Assembly: GCF_907164915.1 (NCBI RefSeq)
Contig: NC_061869.1
Location: forward strand, 44,141,771 to 44,205,770
Length of the DNA stretch: 64,000 bases
Direction of reading: 5' to 3'
Origin: Impatiens glandulifera
Taxonomy: Eukaryota; Streptophyta; Magnoliopsida; Ericales; Balsaminaceae
In this document: piece after piece, positions 34,496 through 47,246 of the stretch
How positions within the stretch are numbered: the first letter of the stretch is position 1
Layout: every line of letters begins with the position of its first letter
Notes under the pieces: generated by a model
What the model saw: only the letters and a program-made list of their open reading frames with translations
What the model was told of the DNA's origin: nothing
The model's database searches: none
Program-made: the position numbers and the translations under genes

Positions 34496-37400
34496 ATGAC
34501 TAAGAAGATCATTCCATTTTCTCAAAATATTATGCAGGTTGATTTCGAATTAGTCTACAACTCTGAATAACCGGAGATCGTTGATATGTTCAAAACGCTT
34601 GAGGCGTCTGGTTTGAGAAAGTTCATCAGCGGTCCTTTCATTCTCCATGAAAAGGAAGTCCGAGAGTTCTTTAGTTTCGGGAAAGTTGTTGGAGATTCCA
34701 TGGAGGTGACGGTGAAGGGCATCAGATATCCATCTTCGAAGCCTTATTCGTCGAGTTCTTCGAACTTCCATCGGAGGGTCACACATTCGATGTCGTGATT
34801 TCGGACGAGACTATTTCACAAATGCAGACCCTCTTCTCGGACTTAAACGGTCCAGTTAACATCAACGGGAAGAAGAAAGTTCTAAATTACCCTTTATGCC
34901 TTCTGAACGATATTGTGGCAAAGTTGATTCAGGGAAGAGCAGGGTTCTCCGATCTCAATACTAAGATCGGTTTGAGTATATGGTGGCCATAACTAGAGGG
35001 ATGCTAGTCAAATGGGCATCTATTCTCTTATCCACTCTTTGATAAATGGTTTCTCCATTGAGCAAGCAGAGTGTGGGCTTTTCAGTCCAACTCGGCTAGC
35101 TCTTGAAGCATATGCATGTCTCGAAAGGCAGGGGTGCAGTTGTTAACCCCTACTGAATAATGACAAACGACATCATGAAAAACTTCATTTCTCGAATGAA
35201 AATCGCCAAGGAGTCGAAGTTAGAATCATCGACTCAACAGAAGAGTGGTTAGTCGATCACTCGTCCAAGCGCCCGACGACCTCTAGCCGCAAGACCCCTA
35301 CTATAAGGGCTAAGACTTCTGTCATGGAGTCAGACGCCAGTTTAAACAGCCAAAAGAGGACACTCGTTCATGAACTTGGCGAAGTTGACTCAATTCCCAA
35401 AAGGGCAAGAATTGAGGAAACCCCCATCGTTGCATTCAGCCAATGTCGCGACGAGCCCAATAAAGAAGCGGGTTAAGACGTATATTCTTGTTGATGACCA
35501 GACGAAAACCAACACAGCTAAGCAGGTTAAAGGTATCCCAACTAATCAGATGGAGGCGTCTAAAGCTGTCCAGATGACTTCCAAGGTTTCTCCCCGTTTG
35601 TCTATGTCGATGTTCTGGCCAATTAGTGCAAGTCGTTGTTGGAGTCGCTTGCCCATGCAGGTGTTCAGACGGCATCCAAGGTAACTCCATCTGTTCCTCT
35701 AGCCAAAGTACCATTTATTGAGGTTCTCATGGTGGAAGAGGCTGCTGGACCAACGGTTGAGACAGTTGGTCGACTTGTTGAGAATATTGTCAGGGGGAAG
35801 ACACAGTTGTCTTCTCTGCTGAACCAATGGCGACTGAAGTTATTGGTGCAATTGATGTCGCTTTTCCTAAAGAAATGCAGGAAGTTATGCCTTTGGCTGT
35901 TGCTGCTGATATTAACAAAGAAGTATCCGTCCAGACGGTTGCTGTCACTACTGCTGTTAAGATTCTAGAGAATGTTCTTTCTAAGAACATGTATCCATTT
36001 GCCTCCCTTAGGGCAGCCCGAGGGGCTCAGGGCATTTTCTTCAGAGAACCAAATCCCGTTCCTAAACCCGTCGAAGTTGTAGGGAAAGGAAAAGGTGTGG
36101 CCGAAAATATTCTTGAACACTTATCCAAAGAAGATCAGACGCTCGACCTTATCATGGAGGATGTCGAGGTGAAAGCGGCTGAAAAGAGTAAAGAATTTGA
36201 TATGTGGATGAGCCACAGGCTCCACTCTCTATACGCTGAAAGTATCACCAATAAAAATATAATAAAGTAGTGGAAAGAGTTGTTGAAAATGGAGAAGTCA
36301 ATCTTCTCCTAGACAAAAGTGAAAAATGTCAATGAGGCTCTTAAACGAAGAGATCTCGTAGTGGCGATTGCGAAAGGGCACACACTTTATCCTCTTTTCT
36401 GTCACAGGAAAGCAAACTTCAATTCCTTTGACAAGACGGCTCAAGTGGAGGAGAAGATACTTAACCGCCTTATCTTGCTCATGGAGTCATATTGCTTCAC
36501 TACCATCCGATTCATTCATGGCACCGAGTCATCTAAATCAAATTTTCTTCGGAAAAAATCATCGCGTGTAGAGCTCAACTACCCAGAAGATGATAAGCCA
36601 GTGATAAGCATTGATGACATGCTGTCTCCCCAAGGCGAGTCTGGTCAAATCTTTAGAGCTTAGCAGATGCTCTCTAGAGATGAAGACAAGACGAGTTTTC
36701 ACCTTATCGAGTAGGCTAAATCGTCCATTGAGGAAAGGAGATTCTTTTCTTGTCATTATGTTGAGAAGACGCCCCTCCCGTCTAAAGTTCATCAAGAACT
36801 TCCTCTTGTTGAGGAGGTTACTTCTGCGTCAGAGAAGACGCCTATGCCTATTTAGAAGAGCATGTCTAAAGCTTCCCCCTTGTTTGAACCAGAGCAAACT
36901 CCATCAATTAAGGGGGAACCCTCAAAGCCGTCTGAACAAGAGAAGACCCGGTCCACTAAGGGGGAACGTGTCCGTTCCCAAAGGGCGTTTGAAGCTGAAA
37001 TTTCCAAGTCTTCCCTATCTGAAGAGAAGACGTTTGAAGGAAGGTTGTCCTCTCCTTCTACATTCAAACGTCCCTCCCGATCCAAATCCTCCTTCCTTCC
37101 TGATAATATCCTTCGGTCTGAAGATATTTCAGGGTATGTCAAGGACCTTTGCGCTGAAATCTAAGGGACTGAAAGCGACTCAAGGGCAATGATCAATGTT
37201 CCCCGGGTATCTGCCCAAGACAAAGAACCAGAATATTCAATCTAGGTAAGTGTTCATTCTAACCCTATATGCTCTATTCATGGAAGCATCTTTGAAAGTC
37301 AAGAACTTCCACAAGTTCATTCTGGACTCTCTGTCTACTATTCAGCAAAGTGTTCAGTCTTTGGGTTCAAGGATGAAAAATATTGAGAAATCTAATACAA

Positions 37401-37816
37401 CGAACTCCAGGGCAAACATTTCGAACTCCAGGGAAAATGTTGCGAACTCCAAGGCAAATATTGCCTTAACTTCTGCCCAAAAGAGCACCAATAAAGATTT
37501 ACTAGAAACTACTCACGATGTTAAGATTCTCCACACTCAAGCTAAAAGAATGCAATAATTTATCTTCACTCATAACGATGAGTCTTCCAATAAAGCCGAG
37601 TCTCTGAACCTTGAGCGTCACAATGAGACAAGATCTGCGTTGAAGTCCCTCACTCATCAAGTAATGGAAATAGCCAGATCTCTTCAATTTATGGAAGCTG
37701 AGCGAATAGAGGCTGCTGATGCAGTCGTTCAACGCCTCCAGGATGAAGAAGATGTTGCTGCTGAAACCGTTAAGGAAGTTGTTGATGTTGTTAAAAAGGG
37801 GAAGATGGCAATCTAG
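34496..37816 (+). pseudogene. Degenerate retrotransposon-associated ORF, Lamiales-type unknown protein
   Basis: The reading begins MTKKIIPFSQNIMQVDFELV and continues, through stops and frameshifts, with MFKTLEASGLRKFISGPFIL, EKEVREFFSFGKV, FFELPSEG, a PLCLLNDIVAKLI stretch near 34,890, a long Lys/Ser/Pro-rich middle, and a C-terminal coiled coil (LSTIQQSVQSLGSRMKNIEK near 37,330). The order (N-terminal SGLR domain, LNDIVAKS motif, basic middle, coiled-coil tail) resembles proteins I have seen repeatedly in Lamiales genome annotations next to retrotransposons, with no known function. Frames change at about 34,560, 34,740, 34,990, 35,470, 36,270 and 36,660, so it is not translated as one protein. 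Whether it lies inside the copia LTR, in a second element, or is host-derived is unclear. Confidence 0.55.
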
Positions 37817-38433
37817 GAATAGGTGTGGATTTAACCAATGTGGGAGTAGATGAGTTAGGGAAAGATTGAGTTGGGATAATGACTATATTGATTGGATTTT
37901 TAAGAGGGATGGGTGTGGTTGTTTGTGGAGTAATAAATATTAAGGTTGGGGGTGGAACAAAATATGTGAGGATAGATAATGATGGTTGTTGGGTTGTGTG
38001 AATAGGTGCGAAGGTAACATGTCAAGAGATGTATGTACGACTAGTTGGTAGGTGGAGACATGTATAGACTTTATGAATCGAGTTATACTCGAGAAAGGTA
38101 CATCGGATGGACCGAAAATTCTTCTTGTGTTGGTTGTAGGACCTTGTGAGAGAGTAACATGCACACCCAAAAATTTTCAGAGAAATATAGTCAGGCACAC
38201 AATGTATACACTCAATTTTGTTTCTAAAATTTGTATTTTTAATTAAATGTGGAGCCTACCTAAAATTACTTTGTAGATTATTATCATATCATTTAGATAG
38301 AAAAATAAATTGTTGCAATTAAAATAACTAATAGGTTGATAAATTGATTGATTTTTAAATGATTTAATTTATTATTAAAAATGTTATTTTATTTTATATG
38401 CTTCACTCAAATAAAAATAAGTAAATAGATAGG

Positions 38434-38473
<40 letters not shown>

Positions 38474-39612
38474 TTATTGTTAATTTATTTGTGTAAATTA
38501 ATTGGTTAAATAAAATAAATATATTAATTTTTATTTTTTTATATGATTAATGAAAATAAAAAGAGAAAAATATGAGATATTATTTGAAGTTACAAATGAT
38601 AGGAGAAACTAGTAATGTTTTTATGGCTAAAATCATATTCAAAAAATTTAATTTTCAAAGTTTTGTATAAATTTTTCATTTTCGGTTGTGAATTTGTTTG
38701 AGAAAAAACAATTGTAGCTAAACTTTATAACTTATTATAAATGATGTAAAAAATTATTGTTACTACAAATATTTATAAGCTAAATGAATGTTGCAAAAGT
38801 TTATTTAATTTGTGATAAAAAATTAAATTTATGCTTCAGATAAAATTATTTTCTGAAAATATATGTGAAAGTGTTCTTGTACATATGCATAGCCAGAAAA
38901 GTTTCATGTATGCAGGCCGGCCCGGAGAATGGGATATAGCGAACCTAGTCCAATTACTTGATTAAAAAAAAAAACTTTATTCATTTTCTCTTCTCTTCTT
39001 ACGCAATTAATCTTGTCAATGTAGTCAAAATCAAGAGTTTACGTAATAAGTGGTAACCTCGTAAAATTTAAAATTTACTTTTTGAAATCGTAACCATTTA
39101 ATTTAAAAAATGTTAATTATATATTATTATTATTTATATATATAATTAATTATTTTATACTTAGTCAATTTAAAAATTTTATATATTTAAATATAAAATT
39201 GATTAAAAAACAATAATAATCAAATAATATTATTAAAAAAAAATTATATTTATAAAATTAATTATATTTATTTAAATAAATATAATTTTTTATAAATATA
39301 TTTTTTTTAATGTGAAATAATATAAAATCATAAAATCGAAATTATTTATAAACTTATAAATTATAAAAAACTTATTATCGTAAATTTAAAATCGAAAGTG
39401 TCTACGCAAAATAATTATATATGTAATTACAAATAATATGATCAATGAAATGCTCACAAAAATATAGCACACTCGCGACTCAACGAATGCCAAATAATCC
39501 AAGAAAAGGTACTGTTGGTTTGAGTTAAAGTTGTGTTTGAGCTTATGCAAACTTTGTTTAGATATATAGAGTAAAGAAATTAATCCAATTTTTTGTGTTT
39601 AATGCATATATA
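37817..39612. other. AT-rich DNA between retroelements
   Basis: No gene seen. An (AT)n microsatellite lies at about 38,438-38,468. At 38,913 CAGGCCGGCCCGGAGAATGG resembles a hAT-type end (CAGGGCCGGCCC group) without a partner. The bases ATATA at 39,608-39,612 are the left target duplication of the copia complex. Confidence 0.4.
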
Positions 39613-41362
39613 TGTTAGGATCGACGACACCAATAGAGACGGGAGTCTAGCTATTTATGACGACTTCGGATAAACGGTTTGATAGAAATCCTGTTAGGGA
39701 TTAATATCTCTTTCTATTCTTCGCAAATCATTCGAACTCTTGAAACAAATTCAAGTGCGGAAATGTTCGTCGGATTTGAAGCTTTGAACCAATGAAAGAT
39801 GAATGGAAGAAAGTAAAGAACACTAGAATTTGTTTATGGATGTTCGGAGCAAACTCTCCTACGTCACTCTTTCTTCCAACCACCGGAAGGATTCAATGTA
39901 CTTTACAATCAAATACAGTTTGCTGACTAGCTAATACTCTGTTAAACAGAACAACCTCTGTTCAACTTACAACACACTGTTAATGACTATCAAATAGTCC
40001 AGTAACTTATCTCTTAACTTCACGTAGTGATTTACAAAATACACTAGAGAATAAAATATCTAGAGAGAGAGTAAGTTTATTCAAGAAATCAAGCTTCTGT
40101 AAAATCTTTTGATTCAATGAGAGAGAAAGCTTCAACTTCTGTCTTGTTTTCTGCTTCTCTTCATCTTCATCCTTAGGCATCAATATATTCTAGAAAAGCT
40201 TAAACGGTCGAATCCTCCTTTTGGATATGTGGCAAGCATCCATTGAAAGGTCGCCCATAGTACACAAGTACAGCAGGCACTGTGCATATGAAACGTGGCC
40301 GTACCAATCTGGTAGTGGCCAAATATTCTTCTGAAATTGTCCTGCACAGTACAAGTAGTGGAAGAATATTTACTTACGTGGAATTCATCAATTGGTTACA
40401 GCTGGCTGTCGTAATGATCTTCACAGGAGAGTGGAGCAGGAGTAGCGTACAACTAAAGTACGTGGGTACGGGTGCTAGCTTCAAGCATACTGCTTAAGTT
40501 GAGCATTGAACGTATTTCAGTTAGACGGATTGTGAAAATCAGTCTAATAAAATTTAAACATCCCCGTCTAAAAACAGAGTCTATTAGACCGCCTAGTATA
40601 ATAGAATTAAACTAACGTTTAATTATAATCATTTCAGACTAATCTGAAGGAGTTAGACTTACATCTAACTTTTACTTAATTAAACTACATGTCTAATTAT
40701 CCAATAACCATTAGACTGCACGTCTAACTCCATTGAGTTAGACTGCATGTCTAATTCCGGTTCTACCTCAGACTTGTCTGAATGAGTTAGACTGCACGTC
40801 TAATTCCTTGCATCTATTAGACTCTACGTCTAACTCCACTGGTTAGACCCTCACGTCTAACATTAGAAGTTTTTCATAAAATCGGTCAAACTCCGCGTTG
40901 ACTTTCAGCTGTGCCTGCAAATTAACAAAACTCTAATTATTAATTCTGCACCTGGTGAGATTCAAACCCAGGTCACCTGTATGACGGTCGGGCATGCTTA
41001 CCACTACACCACTTAAGATGTTGATATCTAAATATATATTTATATATTTGATATGACTAACAATTATTGAACTTAGTTTTATCCAAAAACTATTTCATCA
41101 ATCATCAAATCAAAAATTTTTAAATCAATTAAAAATTTCAACCCAACAATCTCTCTCTTTTTAATTATTTAAACTAAATAATCAAAACTAGTTTAAACAT
41201 TAAAAATTTCAACCTAACAATTTCTCCTTTTTTGATTATTTAAACTAAATTATCAAAACCAGTTTAAACATTAAAAATTTCAACCCAACAATTTCTCACT
41301 TTTTGATTATTTAAACTAAATTATCAAAACCTGTTGAGTTCATTAAAAATTTCAACCCAACA
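39613..41362 (-). repeat. Copia complex LTR, left copy
   Basis: In plus orientation it runs from TGTTAGGATCGACGACACC to AAATTTCAACCCAACA. It contains short dyads TTAGAC-N5-GTCTAA at 40,660-40,860, the tRNA-like segment at 40,948-41,015, and four tandem copies of a ~71-bp AAATTTCAACCCAACAATTT-type block at the right edge. The block includes the complement of a polypurine tract, so the sense-strand LTR start has been duplicated. Confidence 0.85.
40948..41015 (-). repeat. tRNA-Asp-like sequence inside LTR, copy 1
   Basis: On the minus strand: TGGTGTAGTGG fits the internal A box (TRGYNNANNGG), GGTTTGAATCTCACC fits the T-arm/B box, and the part between them follows the plant tRNA-Asp order. The anticodon loop reads CCGTCAT (altered), versus CTGTCAT with GTC in the other LTR copies. 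Acceptor-stem pairing is lost, so it is tRNA-derived rather than a functional tRNA. Confidence 0.6.
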
Positions 41363-41535
41363 ATTTCCTCTTTTTGATTATTTAAACTAAATTATCAACA
41401 CTAGTTGAGTTCATGATTTAAACATAATCTAGGCATTATCATAATCTAACAATCCTAAAAATATTTCTAAGGTAAGAAAACTTAGACTCGAGAAGTGGCT
41501 TTGAGAAGATGTCAGCCACTTCAGGCTGCTGATTG

Positions 41536-43349
41536 TCATATGCTATGTCCGAGCAGCCGACTGTCAAGATGTCGTTTGGCTCTTCCAAGTTGTTTTACTA
41601 TTTTACCTGCATTCAAAGACAATAACGAATCTGGTACCCATTTTTCTTTGGGTCCATGGCTTATTAGTCCTTTGTGAATCCATACTTTGATTATTTTTAT
41701 GGATTTTCCATGTTGCGTTGTGATCGGTGCATATGATTTAGGCTTAGCATATGTCTTCCTGCTAGCAGCTGAACTGTCAATCTTAGAGGATGGTTTTTGT
41801 CTAAAACTCATTGACTTCCTGTCAAGTTTTAATATGTCAGACTTGCTGGCTGCTTCCATCTTAACTTTCAACCAGCTAATAGTTGGCTAAACATAAGTAA
41901 TCTCATTCTTTTAGGTTAACTCATCACAGCTTGGATCAGTTCTATTCTCAGTTAAGCTCCCTTTGACAAAGTTTATAGACTTAAACTTGTCCGATTCTAG
42001 GTTTAACTTTTCACATGACTTATCTGAGTCATTGCCATCAAATCTTAAACCAGATTTGCATCCGGTAGGCCTCAGCATACTTATCTGCCGTCTGACTGCA
42101 TCTCTAGACTTCGTCTAGGAACTAACCACATATGTCAAACGTTGGTTTTCAGAAAAAGAGTTTGAATATTTTCCTTGAGCTTTTCATTCTCAGATGAGAG
42201 CTCAACCATTTTGTTTTTAAAAACTTCAAAATCATTGTTTTGAGATGAAGAAGAGCTGTCAAATTTGTTTTTCAAATTTAGTTCATCAAAAGAGTTTGAC
42301 AGTTTCTTGTACTCAATGACCATATAATTGAGTGTAGTAATTAACTCATCTCATGAGAATTTTTCAAAGGAGAAATCAAATACCTCAGAATCAACTTCTT
42401 CTTTTTCCATGAAGCAAGTGACCTCTTCATCATCACTGACGTTGGATGATGAATCATCTGAGTCGCTGTCGGCCCACTTGGCTTTTTTTTCAGCCGCCAT
42501 GAGAGTCTTCAGCTCTTTCTTGTTCTTTTTCTCATCATTCTTCTTCTCATCACGCTTCGGCTTGCTGTTTCCTTCCTTGAAGTGTCTCTTCTTCATGAAT
42601 TTGCAGATTTTCTTCATGACAAGAGCCATGGCATTGTTGCTAATCAGCATAGCAGCAGCCTTCACAACAGTGGCAGTAGATGGCTCCTCAACAGTCACCA
42701 ATGCCTTTGTTATGATGGTGGATGTGGGGTGCTTCTCTTCATTTCTATAGTGCAACTCGAACTCATAGGCCTTTAGATCGGCCAGCAAGTCAAAGAGCTC
42801 CATCTTATTGAGGTCTTTAAACTCCCTCATCGCCATCGTGTTAATATCCCACTCTCTAGGCAAAGCACGCATGACTTTGATCGCAACCACTCTGTTGCTG
42901 TAAGTCTTGCCCAGAGTGGATAGAGAAGTGATAACCTTACTGAATCTCTCATCGAACTCAGTCATCGTCTCTCCAGGACGCATCTTGAAGTTATCGAACT
43001 GTTGAGTGGCAACCATGAGTCTGTTTTCCTTTGTTTGCTCGTTGCACTCACACATTTTAGTCATTTTCTCCGAAAATATCTTTGGTAGTGGGACATGTAA
43101 TGATCTTGTATACATGTTGTCATCCAATGTCTTGTAGAGGATGTCTTTTACTATGTTGTCAAGGTTGTTCTTTGTTTTATCTTCATTGGTCCACTCAGAT
43201 CTAGCCTTCTGAATCTTTATCGGACCGTCGGTGATGACAAACCACATGTCATCATCTATGGCAGCTAGATGAGCGTGGACTCTCGCCTTCCACACAACAT
43301 AGTTTTCCTCTAAGAACATGGGAACATTGTTGATGACAGCCATAGACAT
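41536..43349 (-). pseudogene. Copia gag, copy 1, one in-frame stop
   Basis: ATG at 43349 opens MSMAVINNVPMFLEENYVVW, a copia gag with the DUF4219/UBN2-type segments (YVVWKARVHAHL, FDNFKMRPGETMTEFDERFS, LPREWDINTMAM, ELFDLLADLKAYE). A basic-acidic tail follows (KKRHFKEGNSKPKRDEKKND, then DSDSDDSSSNVSDDEEVTCF). The frame stops at 42351 with TGA where copy 2 has AGA (Arg), then runs on to about 42,135. The last part (to 41,536) reads KWVPDSLLSL and RHLDSRLLGHSI, where a copia protease would begin. No CCHC zinc knuckle is visible between the basic tail and the acidic region; related proteins normally carry one there. Gag normally packages the RNA in the cytoplasm. Confidence 0.8.
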
Positions 43350-43401
43350 GATTCAAATTCCTTAGAAGCTTGAGAATAAAAAACGAGGCTCTGATACCAA
43401 T

Positions 43402-45209
43402 TGTTAGGATCAGCGGCATTAATAGAGACAGGGGTCTTGCTATTGATGACGACTTCGGATAAACGGTTTGATAGAAATCATGTTAGGGATTAATATCTTT
43501 TTTTATTCTTCGCAAATCCTTCGAACTCTTGAAATAGATTCAAGTGCGGAAATGTTCGTCGGATTTGAAGCTTTGAACCAATGAAAGATGAATGGCAGAA
43601 AGTAAAGAACACAAGAATTTATTTATAGATGTTCGGAGCAAACTCTCATACGTCACCATTTCTTCCAACCACCGGAAGGATTCACTATACTTTTCAATCA
43701 AATACAATTTGCTGACTAGCTAATACTCTGTTGAACAGAACAACCTCTATTCAACTTACAACACACTTTTAATGACAATCAAATAGTCCAGTAACTTATC
43801 TCTCAAGTTCACGTAGTGATTTACAAAATACACTTGAGAATAAAATATCTAGAGAGAGAGTAAGTTTATTCAAGAAATCAAATTTCTGGAAATCTTTTGA
43901 TTCAATGAGAGAGAAAGCTTCCGCTTCTGTCTTGTTTTCTGCTTCTCTTCATCTTCATCCTTAGGCATCAATATATTCTTGAAAAGCTTCAACGGTCGAA
44001 TCATCCTTTTGGATACGTGGCAAGCATCCATTGGAATGCCGCCCATAGTACACAAGTACATCAGGCACTATGCATATGGAACGTGGCCGTACCAATCTGG
44101 TAGTGGCCAAATATTCTTCTGAAATTGTCCTGCACAGAACAAGTAGTGAGAAGAATATTTACTTACGTGGCATTCATCAATTGGTTACAGCTGGTTGTCG
44201 TACTGATCTTCACAGGAGAGTGGAGTAGGAGTATCGTACAGCTAGAGCGCGTGGGTAGACGGGTGCTAGCTTCAAGCATACTGCTTAAGCTGAGCATTGG
44301 ACGTATTTCAGTTAGACGGATTGTGAAAATTAGTCTAATGAAATTTAAACATCCTCGTCTAAAAACAGAGTCTATTAGACCGCCTAGTCTAGTAGAATTA
44401 GAATAACGTCTAATTATAATCACTTCAGACTAATCTGAAGGAGTTAGACTTACATCTAACTTTCACTTAATTAGACTACACGTCTAATTATCCAATAACC
44501 ATTAGTCTGCACGTCTAATTCCGGTTCTACCTCAGACTTGTCTGAAGGAGTTAGACTTACGTCTAACTTTCACAATCTATTAGACTGCACGTCTAACTCC
44601 ACTGAGTTAGACTGCACGTCTAATTCCTTTCATCTTTTAGACTGCACGTCTAATTCCTTGTATCTATTAGACTCCACGTTTAATTCTATTGGTTAGACCC
44701 GACGTCTAACATTAGACGTTTTTCATAAAATCGGTCTAACTCCGCGTTGACTTTCAGCTGTGCCTGCAAATTAACAAAACTCTAATTATTAATTCTGCAC
44801 CTGGTGAGATTTGAACCTAGGTCACTTGTATGACAGGCGGACATGTTTACAACTACACCACTTAAGATGTTGATATTTAAATATATATTTATATATTTGA
44901 TATGACTAACAATTATTGAAATTAGTTTTATCCAAAAACTATTTCATCAATCATTAAATAAATTTTTTTAAATCAATTAAAAATTTCAACCTAACAATCT
45001 CTCCCTTTTAATTATTTAAACTAAATAATCAAAACTAGTTTAAACATAAAAAATTTCAACCAAACAATTTCTCACTTTTTGATTATTTAAACTAAATTAT
45101 CAAAACCAGTTTAAACATTAAAAATTTCAACCCAGCAATTTTTCTCTTTTTGATTATTTAAACTAAATTATCAAAACTTGTTGAGTTCATTAAAAATTTC
45201 AACCCAACA
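43402..45209 (-). repeat. Copia complex LTR, middle copy, shared by both interiors
   Basis: Same ends as the left copy (TGTTAGGATCAGCGGC... to AACCCAACA), 1,808 bp, longer through an extra AGTTAGACTTACGTCTAAC-type block near 44,550 and repeat-number change at the right edge. It serves as 5' LTR for the left interior (PBS at 43387-43399 adjacent) and as 3' LTR for the right interior. Confidence 0.85.
44797..44864 (-). repeat. tRNA-Asp-like sequence inside LTR, copy 2
   Basis: The minus strand has TGGTGTAGTTG (A box with one change), CCGCCTGTCATACAAG spanning the anticodon arm with loop CTGTCAT (GTC, Asp), and GGTTCAAATCTCACC (B-box region, one change). It is more decayed than copies 1 and 3 in the A box. 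Confidence 0.6.
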
Positions 45210-45382
45210 ATTTCTCCTTTTTGATTATTTAAACTAAATTATCAAAACTAGTTGAGTTCATGATTTAAACATAATCTAGGCATTATCATAATATAACAAT
45301 CCTAAAAATATTTCTAAGGTAAGAAAACTTAGACTCGAGAAGTGGCTTTGAGAAGATGTCAGCCACTTCAGGCTGCTGATTG

Positions 45383-47194
45383 TCATATGCTATGTCCGAG
45401 CAGCCGACTGTCCAGATGTCGTTTGGCTCTTTCAAGTTGTTTTCCTGTTTTACCTACATTCAAAGACAATAACGAATCTGGTACCCATTTTTCTTTGGGT
45501 TCATGGCTTATTAGTCCTTTGTGAATCCATACTTTGATTATTTTTATGGATTTCCCATGTTGCGTTGTGATCGGTGCATATGATTTAGGCTTAGCAGACG
45601 TCTTTCTACTAGCAGCTGAACTGTTAATCTTAGAGGATGGTTTTTGTCTAAAACTCATTGACTTCCTGTCAAGTTTTAATATGACAGACTTGCTGGCTGC
45701 TTCCATCTTAAGTTTCAACCAGCTAACAGTTGGCGGAACATAAGTAATCTCATTCTTTAAGGTTAACTCATCACAGCTTGGATTAGTTCTATTCTCAGTT
45801 AAGCTCCCTGTGACAAAGTTTATAGACTTAAACTTGTCAGATTCTGGGTTTAAGTTTTCACAAGACTTGTCTGAGTCATTGCCATCAAATCCTAAACCAG
45901 ATTTGCATACGGTAGGCCTCAGCATACTTATCTGATGTCTGACTGCATCTCCAGACTTCGTCTAGGAACTAACCACATATGTCAAATGTTGGTTTTCAGA
46001 AAACAGAGTTTGAACATTTTCCTTGAGCTTTTCATTCTCAGATGAGAGCTCAGCCATTTTGTTTTTAAAAACTTCAGAATCATTGGTTCGAGATGAAGAA
46101 GAGATGTCAAATTTGTTTTTCAAATTTAGTTCATCAAAAGAGTTTGACTATTTCTTGTACTCAATGACCATATAATTGAGTGCAGTAATTAACTCATCTC
46201 TTGAGAATTTTTCAGAGGAGAAATCAAATACCTCAGAGTCAACTTCTTCTTTTGCCATGAAGCAAGTGACCTCTTCATCATCACTGAAGTTGGATGATGA
46301 ATCATCTGAGTCGCTGTCGGCCCACTTGGCTTTGTTTTCAGCCGCCATGAGAGTCTTCAGCTCTTTCTTATTTTTTTCTCATCTTTCTTCTTTTCATCGC
46401 GCTTCGGCTTGCTGTTTCCTTCCTTGAAGTGTCTCTTCTTCATGAATTTGCAGATTTTCTTCATAACAAGAGCCATGACATTGGTGCTTATCTGCATAAC
46501 AACAGCCTTCACAGTAGTGGCAGTAGATGGCTCCTCAACAGTCACCAATGCCTTTGTTATGATGGTGGATGTGGGGTGCTTCTCTTCATTTCTATAGTTC
46601 AACTCGAACTCACAGGCCTTTAGATCGGCAAGCAAGTCAAAGAGCTCCATCTTATTGAGGTCTTTAGACTCCCTCATCGCCATCGTCTTAATATCCCACT
46701 CTCTGGGCAAAGCACGCATGACTTTGATCGCAACCACTCTATTGTTGTAAGTCTTGCCCAGAGTGGATAGAGAAGTGATAACCTTACTGAATCTCTCATC
46801 GAACTCAGTCATCGTCTCTCCAGGACGCATCTTGAAGTTATCGAAATGTTGAGTGGAAACCATGAGTCTGTTTTCTTTTGTTTGCTCGTTGCACTCACAC
46901 ATTTTAGTCAGCTTCTCCCAAATATCTTTGGCAGTGGGACATGTAATGATCTTGTATACATGTTTTCATCCAATGTCTTGTAGAGGATGTCTTTTGCTAT
47001 GTTGTCGAGGTTGTTCTTTCTTTTATCTTCATTGGTCCACTCAGATCTAGCCTTTTCAATCTTTATCGGACCGTGGTGATGACAAACCACATATCATCAT
47101 CTATGGCAGCTATATGAGCGTGGACTCTCGCCTTCCACACAACATAGTTTTCCTCTAAGAACATGGGAACATTGTTGATGACAGCCATAGACAT
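45383..47194 (-). pseudogene. Copia gag, copy 2, several frameshifts
   Basis: Same protein as copy 1, starting at 47194. Relative to copy 1 there are single-base losses or changes near 47,073 (GTGGTGATGAC for GTCGGTGATGAC), near 46,915 and in a T run near 46,375, so the frame is broken at least three times. The Arg codon that is TGA in copy 1 is intact here. The downstream segment 45925-45383 (MLRPTVCKSGLGFDGNDSDK onward to RHLDSRLLGHSI) stays open and is better preserved than in copy 1. Each copy is damaged at different places, so the two diverged after duplication. Confidence 0.8.
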
Positions 47195-47246
47195 GATTCA
47201 AATTCTTTAGAAGATTGAGAATAGAAGACAAGGCTCTGATACCAAT

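Noticed and set aside
40948..41015. Functional tRNA gene
   Set aside because: Acceptor stem does not pair, the loop is altered in this copy, and it is fixed within an LTR; it is tRNA-derived at most.
42328..42750. 140-aa plus-strand ORF (and 46,176-46,597 relatives)
   Set aside because: Antisense shadow of the copia gag; the minus strand has the recognisable protein.
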